Part shown: positions 8,731-16,027 of the stretch, piece by piece
How the letters are laid out: every line of letters starts with the position of its first letter
Position numbering within the stretch: position 1 is the first letter of the stretch
From: Streptomyces sp. R302
Lineage (GTDB): Bacteria; Actinomycetota; Actinomycetes; Streptomycetales; Streptomycetaceae
Reading direction: 5' to 3'
Length of the DNA: 64,000 nucleotides
NCBI RefSeq assembly: GCF_012927245.1
Contig: NZ_JABBGE010000014.1
Location: 1 to 64,000 of the forward strand
Notes under the pieces: model-generated
What the model saw: the letters and a program-made list of their open reading frames with translations, nothing else
Told to the model about the DNA's origin: nothing
The model's database searches: none
Position numbers and translations under genes: made by a program

Positions 8731-9738
8731 TCAGCGGGTCCGGGGCGCCACGACGAGGTCGGTGGTGAAGACCGGCTTGCCCCGCTGGGTTCCTTCCACC
8801 CTGACCGGCACGCCGTCCGCGCGTTCGCCCGGAACGGTCCGGGCCTCGATCCAGCACGGCGCCTCGAACTCGGCGTAGCAGGTGAAGGTGCTCCTCAGGC
8901 CCAGCACCAGCGCGTCGGGCATGCCGCTGACCGCGTGCGCGGCCTGGCGGGCGGCCTCCAGGAGGACCATGCCCGGGACGTGGTCCACCGGGTGGTCGAA
9001 GTAGGTGGGGTGGGCGGTGTCGACCCGCAGTTGCCAGCGGCCGGCCGTGCCCGGCGCGGGCACGCCGAGCACGACGTGCCGGGGGCTGGTGTGCCCCACG
9101 AGGGCCGGCTCGACGGCCGGTGGCATCGGTTGATCGCTGTGGGTGGGCGTGTCGCCGCGCAGCCGCTGGAACACCTGCGGGCTCATGCACCTGAAGGACG
9201 CCTCGGCGGTGCCGAGTCTTCTGCCGTCCCGCTCCACGGTGACGACGTAACCCATGGAGGACAGCGCGCCGTTGCGGCGGACGATGTCCCGGCACTCGGT
9301 GCGCAGGACGACCTCGGTGGGCGTGTTCCCCGCCCGCAGCAGCTCGGGTTCGAGCGAGACCGACATGTCCCGCATCAGGAACTGGTGGCCGAAGGGGACG
9401 TCGAACTCGGCGTGGGCCAGCAGGGATCCGACCTGTCGCACCGACTCGATCAGGAGCAGCGGGTCCTGGAACTCGCCGTCGCGGGCGAACAGGGAGTGGC
9501 TGCGCGGCCATTGGGCGCGGACCACGAAGCTCTCGGAACCGCCCCGCGGGTCGACGGGGCCGATGGCGTCCCACCCCGTCAGGAAGACCTCGGAGACCGC
9601 CGCGCGGTGGACGTACTCCCGCGGGACCGTCGACGTCAGGCGCTGCGCCGGGACCCGGGTTAAGTCCTGCTCGACCACCGAGACCCGTCCCGTTCCCATG
9701 GCCCGTGCCGTGGACGACTGCTCAGCGAAGTGCGGCAT
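8731..9738 (-). CDS. AfsA-family γ-butyrolactone biosynthesis protein
   Basis: The 335-residue product has the two hot-dog AfsA repeats of A-factor/SCB synthases: one near residues 80-110 containing FQDPLLLIESVRQVG, the second near 230-260 containing YFDHPVDHVPGMVLLEAARQ. AfsA proteins condense a β-ketoacyl group with dihydroxyacetone phosphate, the key step toward γ-butyrolactone hormones. I chose ATG 9738 (MPHFAEQ) with AGGAG 8-9 bases upstream; ATG 9696 (MGTGRV) is an alternative. It is divergent from a response regulator across a 317-bp region with two ARE-like palindromes, so control by a GBL receptor is likely. No reductase or phosphatase partner gene is in the window. Confidence 0.9.
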   Translation of the reverse strand: MPHFAEQSSTARAMGTGRVSVVEQDLTRVPAQRLTSTVPREYVHRAAVSEVFLTGWDAIGPVDPRGGSESFVVRAQWPRSHSLFARDGEFQDPLLLIESVRQVGSLLAHAEFDVPFGHQFLMRDMSVSLEPELLRAGNTPTEVVLRTECRDIVRRNGALSSMGYVVTVERDGRRLGTAEASFRCMSPQVFQRLRGDTPTHSDQPMPPAVEPALVGHTSPRHVVLGVPAPGTAGRWQLRVDTAHPTYFDHPVDHVPGMVLLEAARQAAHAVSGMPDALVLGLRSTFTCYAEFEAPCWIEARTVPGERADGVPVRVEGTQRGKPVFTTDLVVAPRTR

Positions 9739-9818
9739 GTGCAGGACTCCTGTCGTATGCGGGCAGGGGACACCTACGGCACGCCGTCGCCCCCCGCTGC
9801 GGCAAACCTTCCGTGCCC

Positions 9819-9843
9819 AACATACAGACAGGTCTGCGTGGTC
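9819..9843. promoter_or_regulatory. ARE-like operator 1 (afsA-like side)
   Basis: AACATACAGACAGGTCTGCG contains the inverted repeat CAGAC-AG-GTCTG (9825-9836) with the AT-rich arms typical of autoregulatory elements bound by ArpA/ScbR receptors. It is 81 bp from the afsA-like start codon, in the expected promoter zone. Confidence 0.65.
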
Positions 9844-9972
9844 CTGGTTAACAACTTCCCAAGCTTTTTGGATCACCTGTCCCAGACGCGGTGCCATCTA
9901 GCACGCCGCAGCCACTTCAGGGCACGTATTCACCCAACGGGGCCCTTGACACGCGGGGGTGGAAGCCCCTTG

Positions 9973-9995
9973 ACATTCAGACACGTCTGTTTGTT
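9973..9995. promoter_or_regulatory. ARE-like operator 2 (response-regulator side)
   Basis: ACATTCAGACACGTCTGTTT holds CAGAC-AC-GTCTG (9978-9989), almost the same core as operator 1. A TTGACA-like hexamer (9970-9975) sits just beside it, so a receptor bound here would cover the promoter of the response regulator gene 60 bp downstream. Confidence 0.7.
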
Positions 9996-10055
9996 ATCTT
10001 CCTCGTCGCCGACTGCAGCGCCCCAGCCGCTGCGGCCACGCCACAGGAGGAACAG

Positions 10056-10838
10056 ATGAATCGGCAGGCCGTGGATCTCCTCACTTCGCCGACCGAGCAC
10101 GCCCGCCCCCGACATCCACAGGGCGGCCCCTCCCGGCCCCACTTCGCCGCCTCCCCGACCCCTCACCGGCAGGAAGGACTACGCGTCCTGGTCGTCGAGG
10201 CCAACACCCGGGACGCCGACACGCTCCTCCAGGGACTGACCAGGCAGGGATATGTGACGCAGAGTGCGAAGAACGGCGCCCAGGCGCTCCGCTCCCACTC
10301 CGACGCCGACCTCGTCCTGCTCGACCTCGACCTCCCGGACCTCGACGGGCTCGAAGTGTGCCGGGGCATCCGCACCGTCAGCGAGACGCCGATCATCACC
10401 GTGACGGCGCGCGACTCCGAGCTCGACCGCGTCCTCGGCCTGCAGGCCGGGGCGGACGACTACCTGGTCAAGCCGTACGGGTTCCGGGAGCTGCTGGCCC
10501 GGATGGAGGCCATCATGCGGCGGGTCCACCGCCAGACCACGCCGGCGCGCGTCGCCGTCCACCTGGGCCTGCGCGTCGACGCCGACGCGCGGACGGCCAC
10601 GCTGGACGACGAGCCGCTGGACCTGACCCGCAAGGAGTTCGACCTGCTGTTCCTGCTCGCCTCGCAGCCGGACACCGTGATCTCGCGCCGCCAGATCATG
10701 GCCCAGGTCTGGGGCGACGCCTGGTCCCCCCGGGGCCGTACCATCGACACCCACGTCGGGACCCTGCGGGGCAAGCTCGGCTCCAGCGAGTGGATACACA
10801 CCGTCCGGGGCATCGGCTTCCGCCTCGGGTGCCCGTAA
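10056..10838 (+). CDS. Atypical OmpR-type response regulator (JadR1-like)
   Basis: The 260-residue protein has a receiver domain (about 42-155) and an OmpR winged-helix DNA-binding domain (about 165-258, RTIDTHVGTLRGKLG recognition region). The phosphoacceptor D90, T117 and K139 are present, but the acidic Mg-binding pair is E48-A49 rather than two acids. A degenerate acidic pocket is a feature of JadR1-type regulators of aromatic polyketide clusters that answer to ligands rather than phosphorylation. No histidine kinase lies beside it. ATG 10056 has AGGAGG 5 bases upstream, preferred over an in-frame ATG at 9891 without a site. About 40 residues precede the receiver domain. It is divergent from the afsA-like gene. 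Confidence 0.88.
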   Translation: MNRQAVDLLTSPTEHARPRHPQGGPSRPHFAASPTPHRQEGLRVLVVEANTRDADTLLQGLTRQGYVTQSAKNGAQALRSHSDADLVLLDLDLPDLDGLEVCRGIRTVSETPIITVTARDSELDRVLGLQAGADDYLVKPYGFRELLARMEAIMRRVHRQTTPARVAVHLGLRVDADARTATLDDEPLDLTRKEFDLLFLLASQPDTVISRRQIMAQVWGDAWSPRGRTIDTHVGTLRGKLGSSEWIHTVRGIGFRLGCP

Positions 10839-10916
10839 TCGGGCCGGGAGAGGCCGATCAGCGTCGATCCGCCTCCGTCCCGCCTCCACCCCACCGCAGC
10901 CCCGCGTCACGTTGCG

Positions 10917-10941
10917 TTAAGATACAGACAAGTACGTCAAA
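10917..10941. promoter_or_regulatory. ARE-like operator 3 (tetR receptor promoter)
   Basis: TTAAGATACAGACAAGTACG keeps the left ARE half-site ATACAGAC found in operator 1; the right half is degraded (GTACG). It lies 24-48 bp before the receptor start codon, which suggests autorepression. Confidence 0.5.
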
Positions 10942-10964
10942 ATTTTTCGCGGCGAGAGAGTGAC

Positions 10965-11591
10965 ATGGCCAAACAAGAACGGGCACAGCGGACGCGTCAA
11001 GCCATCCTCACCGCCGCGGCGGAGCTGTTCGACGAGCGCGGTTACGACTCGGCGAGCACCACCGACATCCTGGCGCGGGCCGGCCTCACGCGCGGGGCGC
11101 TGTACCACCACTTCCCGTCGAAGGAAGCGATCGCCCTCGCCCTGCTCGACACGCACATCGACGCGCTCCAGGTGGAGGAGCAGCCGGTGAAGCTCCAGAG
11201 CCTGATCGACCTGACCTTCAGGTTCGCCCAGCAGCTGCAGAGCGATCCGGCGCTCCGCGCCAGCGTCCGCCTCTCCGTGGAGCAGTCCTCGTTCGCCGCG
11301 TTCCAGACCGGCTACGAGCAGTCCATCGAGGTCATACGGAGCCTCCTGCGGCAGGCCATGGACCAGGGCGAGATGCTGCCCGGTCTCGACATCGACGAGG
11401 CGACACTCTTCATCGTCGGCGCCTACACCGGCGTCCAGACGATGGACCAGGCGTACAGCGGCCGCGCCGAGCTCATCGACCGGATCGGCTCCCTCTGGCG
11501 CTTCGTCCTGCCGGGCCTGGCCACCCCCGGCCTCATCAGCCGCCTGCGGACCACACCCCCGGCGGGCGCCCCGCGGCCTTCGTCGACCTGA
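10965..11591 (+). CDS. TetR-family γ-butyrolactone receptor-like regulator (ArpA/ScbR type)
   Basis: This 208-residue protein starts MAKQERAQRTRQAIL, the hallmark of GBL receptors, with a TetR helix-turn-helix (about 28-50, ending GALYHHF). The C-terminal segment has the conserved GVQTMDQAYSGRAEL region and LW near 178. Such proteins repress target genes from ARE sites until a γ-butyrolactone binds. The only tryptophan is W178; the pocket Trp found near residue 119 of ArpA-type receptors is replaced here (YEQ at 117-119). It may therefore be a pseudo-receptor or have altered ligand choice. It converges with a second TetR gene across 7 bp. Confidence 0.88.
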   Translation: MAKQERAQRTRQAILTAAAELFDERGYDSASTTDILARAGLTRGALYHHFPSKEAIALALLDTHIDALQVEEQPVKLQSLIDLTFRFAQQLQSDPALRASVRLSVEQSSFAAFQTGYEQSIEVIRSLLRQAMDQGEMLPGLDIDEATLFIVGAYTGVQTMDQAYSGRAELIDRIGSLWRFVLPGLATPGLISRLRTTPPAGAPRPSST

Positions 11592-11598
11592 AGGCCGC

Positions 11599-12222
11599 TC
11601 AGCCCTCCGCGGGCCGCGGCACCGACGGCCGAGCCCGCACCACGCCGCGACCGCCGGAATCACCGGAACCGCCATCGGAATCGAACAGCGCCTGCAGCAT
11701 CGGCCACAGCCGGTCCACGCTGCGCCCCTCCCACCACCTGGGGTCACTGCGCCCCAGGGTCTCCACGCCCGCGGCGAGCAGCACGACGAGATCGGCGAGG
11801 TCCTCGACCGGGTACGCGGCCCGCCGCCCGGCGAGCACGAGGCGCTCGTGGAGCATGGCCAGCATCTGGTCCCGCAGCCGGGGCGACTGGAACGTCCCGT
11901 CGCCCGCCAGCTTCATCCCCGCCCGCACGATCGGATCCGTACGCAGCGACTCGCCCAAGGTGACGAGGAAACTCCGCAGGGCGTCCGCCGGCTCCCGGCC
12001 GAACGCCTCGTCGATGAGCGCGACGATCCGGTGGTGCGCCTCCTCGTAGACCGCGGCGGCCAACATCGCGGTGGAGGCGAAGTGGTGGTAGAGAGCACCC
12101 CTGCTCACCCCCGCCCTCTGGCAGACGTTGACCAGCCCCGCATCCGAGGCCGGCCCGTCCGCGACCAGCTCGGCCATGGCCCGCACAAGCGCTTGCCGGG
12201 TCCGGTGCGACCGGGTCTGCAT
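11599..12222 (-). CDS. TetR-family regulator, possible second GBL (pseudo)receptor
   Basis: The 207-residue protein has an N-terminal TetR domain with RAGVSRGALYHHFAS near 38-52 and a C-terminal part with SLRTDPIVRAGMKLA near 95-110 that resembles GBL receptor relatives. Trp residues occur only late (WW near 162 and another near 172). The C-tail after 185 is Gly/Ser-rich and probably disordered. The ATG at 12222 has only a weak GGGG ribosome site. It is convergent with the first TetR gene, and an ARE-like sequence lies upstream. A role as ScbR2/JadR2-type pseudoreceptor is plausible but is inference. Confidence 0.8.
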   Translation of the reverse strand: MQTRSHRTRQALVRAMAELVADGPASDAGLVNVCQRAGVSRGALYHHFASTAMLAAAVYEEAHHRIVALIDEAFGREPADALRSFLVTLGESLRTDPIVRAGMKLAGDGTFQSPRLRDQMLAMLHERLVLAGRRAAYPVEDLADLVVLLAAGVETLGRSDPRWWEGRSVDRLWPMLQALFDSDGGSGDSGGRGVVRARPSVPRPAEG

Positions 12223-12283
12223 GGCCCCTCATTTCATGGCATCAGTCGAATGTTCAACCCCCCGGGCGTGACAGCCACGCGGA

Positions 12284-12303
12284 ATCATACAACACTGTCT
12301 CTT
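12284..12303. promoter_or_regulatory. Weak ARE-like sequence upstream of second tetR
   Basis: AATCATACAACACTGTCTCT shares CATACA and GTCT in the same spacing as operator 1. It lies 62-81 bp upstream of the start of the second TetR gene. The match is partial. Confidence 0.3.
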
Positions 12304-12751
12304 CTGTGGCAGCCCTCTCCCGCTCCTCCCCACCACCAGGCACAGCGACAGGACTCTTTCGCCGGAATCACGGCCACTTGTCGCCCGGCCTCCCCCCGAT
12401 CCACCCCCTGCGCCGAGTAAACAAAACAGGGAAGTCGGTTTACACCCCTCCCCCACCGCCGCCAAGCTCCCCTCTCCGCCCCCAACCGACTGAACTCCCC
12501 CCGCTCGACAGCCCATCCCCACCCCCTACCCCCCCTCCAGCAAGCCTCAAGAACTCCTCAAGGGCGCCTCAAGCACAACTCCAGCGCGACACGACCACGC
12601 CACCCTCACGAGGCGGCCGAGGGCGGCGAACACGCCTTCGGAGACGGGGGCGACCCGACCTGGACGATGAGCCACCTCTCCCCGCCGTACCACCACCAAG
12701 GGCAGGGACTGGGACGCGGTTGCGGCGTCCCGGTTCAGGTCCCCGTACCGG
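12304..12751. other. Non-coding stretch before K+ channel gene
   Basis: About 450 bp separate the TetR gene from the channel gene. The sequence is C-rich with short CCCC and CCTC runs. I see no gene, no convincing promoter pair and no repeat of note. Confidence 0.5.
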
Positions 12752-13672
12752 ATGCGCGGCCCGTTCCGGATCATCCTGTGGCGGCTCGCACTCGCCTTCG
12801 GGCTCATCGCCCTCGCCGCCGCCGTGGTCTTCCTCGGCCGGAGCGGCTACCGGGACTCGGCGGGGCACCCGGTCGGCCGGCTGACGAGCTTCTCCTACGC
12901 GGCGGTCACGCTCACCACGATCGGGTACGGGGACGTCGTTCCGGTCAGCGGGACGGCGCGGCTCGTGAACACTCTGGTGATCACACCGCTGCGGCTGGGC
13001 TTCCTGCTGATCCTGGTCGGCACCACGATCAGCGCGCTGACGGAGCGGACCCGGGCCGAGTGGCGTGAGCAGTCCTGGAGGCGCAAGGTGCGGGGACACA
13101 CGGTGGTGGTCGGCTACGGCACCAAGGGCCGGGCAGCGGTGGTCACGCTGCGGGCCCGTGGAACCCGGCCCCGGGAGATCGTCGTGGTCGACGTCAGCGC
13201 GGCGGCGGTCGACGAGGCGAACCGCCACGGTCTGGTCGGCATCGTCGGCGACGGCACCCGTACCGACGTGCTCGAACGGGCCGAGCTCGGCCGGGCGGGG
13301 CACGTGCTGATCGCCACCACCCGCGACGACACCGCGGTCCTCGCCGCGCTGACCGCCCGCCGGATGAACGGCGCCGCCGTCATCACCTCCGCGGAGACCG
13401 CCGGCCATCTGCTCGGCGTCGCCTCGCTCAGCCCGGCGGTCGGCACCGTCCTGGAGGAACTCCTGTCCACCGGGCTGGGCCTGGAGATCGCCGAGCGGCC
13501 TCCGGCCCCGGCCGAGGTCGGCCACGCCCCCGGGCAGATCGCCGAGCCCGTCCTGGCCGTGGTCCGGGACGGCAGCCCGTTGCGCTACAACGACCCCCGG
13601 ATCGGCGCGATCCGCCCCGACGACCGCCTGGTCACCGCCCGCGAACCGCGCCGGGGCCCGTCACCGGACTGA
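12752..13672 (+). CDS. Two-TM potassium channel with RCK/TrkA-N domain
   Basis: The 306-residue protein has two membrane helices (about 8-28 and 70-92) flanking a pore loop with the selectivity filter TIGYGD at 56-61. A cytoplasmic Rossmann RCK domain starts near 112 (VVVGYGTKG) and carries the acidic strand end VVVD. The remainder resembles a degenerate TrkA-C. It should form a ligand-gated K+ channel controlled by nucleotide or ions. ATG 12752 is the first possible start after an in-frame stop at 12668 but lacks a clear ribosome site, so the leader may be short or absent. No linked K+ gene is near; the main K+ module is at 51-59 kb. Confidence 0.88.
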   Translation: MRGPFRIILWRLALAFGLIALAAAVVFLGRSGYRDSAGHPVGRLTSFSYAAVTLTTIGYGDVVPVSGTARLVNTLVITPLRLGFLLILVGTTISALTERTRAEWREQSWRRKVRGHTVVVGYGTKGRAAVVTLRARGTRPREIVVVDVSAAAVDEANRHGLVGIVGDGTRTDVLERAELGRAGHVLIATTRDDTAVLAALTARRMNGAAVITSAETAGHLLGVASLSPAVGTVLEELLSTGLGLEIAERPPAPAEVGHAPGQIAEPVLAVVRDGSPLRYNDPRIGAIRPDDRLVTAREPRRGPSPD

Positions 13673-13689
13673 GCCACGGGCTGTTCCCC

Positions 13690-13790
13690 GGGCAGGGGCA
13701 GGGGGCAGGGGGCAGGGGGCAGGGAGTCGGCCGTGGAGGGGGCAGCCGTGGAGGGGGGTCAGCCGTGGAGGGGGGCGTCCGTGGCGTGTT
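13690..13790. repeat. G-rich tandem repeats between channel and FUSC genes
   Basis: The first part (13691-13725) is a GGGGGCA-type repeat with at least five runs of three or more G, able to form a G-quadruplex on the plus strand. The second part (13729-13787) is three imperfect copies of CCGTGGAGGGGG(T)CAG, one of which carries the stop and last codons of the minus-strand FUSC gene, so that end is tandemly duplicated. Confidence 0.75.
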
Positions 13791-14862
13791 CCCGTACCGC
13801 CCTTTCCGCCTCCTCCTCGGACACCCCGACGACGACGAGCAGGTCGCGTACCGAGAGTCCCAGGGCGAGTCGCGCCGCCTCGGCCCGCGTCCCCGCCTCC
13901 TGCCGAGCGCTTGCCCCGTTGCTCGTATCCGCACCGTTCCGCGTATCCGCCTCCGCGGGGAAGCGCGCGGCCACGGCGAGCGCGGACCGGACGCAACGGT
14001 GGCGCGCGGGGGCGTCGGGCGCCGCCGCCGCGTACGTCTCCAGCACATCGGCCAGCTCTTGGATGCCGGCGTCGAGCGGTCCCTCGGTGCCGGGTCCGGG
14101 CTCGGCGGCGAGACGGGCCAGGAGCAGGCAACTGTTGCCCAGCATGCCGAGCCGCAGCGCGGCCTTGCTCATGGCCTGGACCGAGCCCCGGTGCAGGCGC
14201 CAGCGCGGGGTGCGCCGGGCGACGTTCACCATGTCGGTACGGGCCTGGTCCACATCGCGCAGGAGCTGGTACAGCGTGCGTGATTCCAGCGGCAGCACCT
14301 CCTCGGGATCGCCGCCGTGGCCCCGGACACCGAGCCGCAGGAGCCTGGCCAGTCCCCGCAGGGCGGCGTTCTCCGCCCGGCGCAGCAGCTTCAGCGGGTG
14401 GACGGGGAAGAGGAGCTGGCTGAAGATCAGGGCGACCGCGGCCCCCACCAGCACGTCCTCGATCCGTTCGATCCCGGCCAGTTGCCCGGACGCGACGGCG
14501 ATCACCGCGCTCACCCCGGCCTGCGCCATGGTCACCCGTTCGCCGTCGAGCACCAGGGCGGCCAGCAGGGCGACCAGCACCGCGCAGCCCACGGCCACGG
14601 CCCCCGCCGTTCGGCCGAGCAGTACGTACGCGGCCTGACCGATCAGCACGCCGCACACCACTCCGAACACCACACGCACGGCGTTGGTGCCGCGGCCGCC
14701 CAGCTGGGTGTTGAGCGCCACCAGCGTGGCGATCGGCGCGAAGAGCGGCACGTGGTGGTCGAAGAGGATGCGGGCGACCCACCACGACAGGCCGCACGCC
14801 ACCCCCTGCTGCGCCACCGGCCACAGCTGGCCGCGGGCCCGCTCCCATGCTCCGGCGATCAT
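13759..14862 (-). CDS. FUSC-family (aromatic acid exporter-like) inner membrane protein
   Basis: The 367-residue protein opens with two blocks of hydrophobic helices (about 17-110, then 120-150) typical of FUSC/ArAE proteins, including the NTQLGGRGTNAV turn (the family's RxxGTxxG-type motif) near 52-63. The C-terminal half is a soluble helical domain. These proteins are thought to export aromatic or other organic acids. Start ATG 14862 (MIAGAWERARGQLWP) is chosen because homologous hydrophobic sequence begins there; the ribosome site is weak. The final codons sit in tandem repeats. It is divergent from the aldose epimerase operon. The substrate is unknown. Confidence 0.8.
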   Translation of the reverse strand: MIAGAWERARGQLWPVAQQGVACGLSWWVARILFDHHVPLFAPIATLVALNTQLGGRGTNAVRVVFGVVCGVLIGQAAYVLLGRTAGAVAVGCAVLVALLAALVLDGERVTMAQAGVSAVIAVASGQLAGIERIEDVLVGAAVALIFSQLLFPVHPLKLLRRAENAALRGLARLLRLGVRGHGGDPEEVLPLESRTLYQLLRDVDQARTDMVNVARRTPRWRLHRGSVQAMSKAALRLGMLGNSCLLLARLAAEPGPGTEGPLDAGIQELADVLETYAAAAPDAPARHRCVRSALAVAARFPAEADTRNGADTSNGASARQEAGTRAEAARLALGLSVRDLLVVVGVSEEEAERAVREHATDAPLHG

Positions 14863-15064
14863 GGTTCTCTGCCGCTCCGGTCCCACCGACGCCCTTCCCC
14901 GCGACCCCTCGGCCCGTCGCGGACGGACCTGGCACCAGAACCTTCCGCGTCCGCACCCCGGAACGCACCGGCCGGAAGCCGTACGGCCCAGGACGCTCAC
15001 CCGATCTGTGGATGCCGGGCCCCGAGCCCGTGGGCACGCGGCCCTCCGGGATATCCATCGCTCC

Positions 15065-15976
15065 ATGGACATAGCCACGACGGGGGAACAGTTCCGCCTG
15101 GAGGCGGGTGACTACCGGGCGACGATCACGGAAGCCGGCGCGGGCCTGCGTGAACTCAGCCATCAGGGGGAGCCCCTCCTGCTCTCCTACAGTGCCGACG
15201 AGCCGGCCCCGGCCGCGTTCGGCCAACTGCTGATCCCCTGGCCCAACCGTGTGGACCACGGCCGGTACACCTTCGACGGCGCCGAGTACCAGCTCGACAT
15301 CTCCGAGCCCGAACTGGACTGCGCGATCCACGGCCTCGTCCGGTGGACGACCTGGCGCCCGGTCCAGCGGGATCCGCAGCGCGTCACCCTCACCTACGGC
15401 CTGCACGGGTCGACGGGCTACCCGTTCCGTCTCGACCTCGGCGTCACCTACTCGCTGGACGCCGACACCGGCCTCACCGTCCGGGTCGTGGCCCGCAACG
15501 TCGGCAGCCGTCCCGCCCCTTACGCGCACGGCATGCACCCCTATCTGACGGTCGGCGACCCCCTCGACGAGTGCGTGCTGACGCTGCCCGGCCGCCGCTA
15601 CCAGCCGGTCGACGAGCGGATGATCCCTTCCGGCCCGCCGCTGGACGTGACCGGAACGAAGTACGACTTCACCACCGCGCGCCGGCTGGGGGCCCAGACG
15701 GTGGACCTCGCCTTCACCGACCTCGACCGCGATGCCGACGGCCGAGCCTGGGTCCGTCTGGAGGGTTCCCGGCGCAGCGTCCGCTTCTGGCTGGACGATG
15801 CCCAGCCGTGGTTGGAGATCTACACCGCGGACCGGGTGCCGGTCGCGTCACGGCGCGGTGGCCTCGGGGTGGAGCCGATGACCGGGCCGCCGAACGCGCT
15901 GGCCAGCGGCACCGACCTGATCCGCCTGGCGCCCCAGGAGTCGTACACGGGCAGCTGGGGCGTCGTCCACGGCTGA
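15065..15976 (+). CDS. Aldose 1-epimerase family protein
   Basis: The 303-residue protein belongs to the galactose mutarotase superfamily: PWPNRVDHGRYTFDG near 58-72 holds the conserved Arg, HGLVR near 94 and HGMHPYL near 157 supply the catalytic histidines, and a Glu-containing IYTADRVP segment is near 256. It would interconvert α and β anomers of a hexose. It is followed by a sugar/H+ symporter and a glucose-6-phosphate dehydrogenase-like gene with short gaps of 51 and 45 bp, so the three probably form an uptake and oxidation operon. The start ATG 15065 is likely but has no strong ribosome site. Confidence 0.88.
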   Translation: MDIATTGEQFRLEAGDYRATITEAGAGLRELSHQGEPLLLSYSADEPAPAAFGQLLIPWPNRVDHGRYTFDGAEYQLDISEPELDCAIHGLVRWTTWRPVQRDPQRVTLTYGLHGSTGYPFRLDLGVTYSLDADTGLTVRVVARNVGSRPAPYAHGMHPYLTVGDPLDECVLTLPGRRYQPVDERMIPSGPPLDVTGTKYDFTTARRLGAQTVDLAFTDLDRDADGRAWVRLEGSRRSVRFWLDDAQPWLEIYTADRVPVASRRGGLGVEPMTGPPNALASGTDLIRLAPQESYTGSWGVVHG

Positions 15977-16027
15977 CGCCGGCCAGGCATCGCAACCGCA
16001 CGACGGCACAGAGTGTGAGGACACGAG

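Noticed and set aside
13673..13758. Small gene or CRISPR-like element in the G-rich repeats
   Set aside because: Repeats are directly adjacent without unique spacers and encode no sensible peptide.
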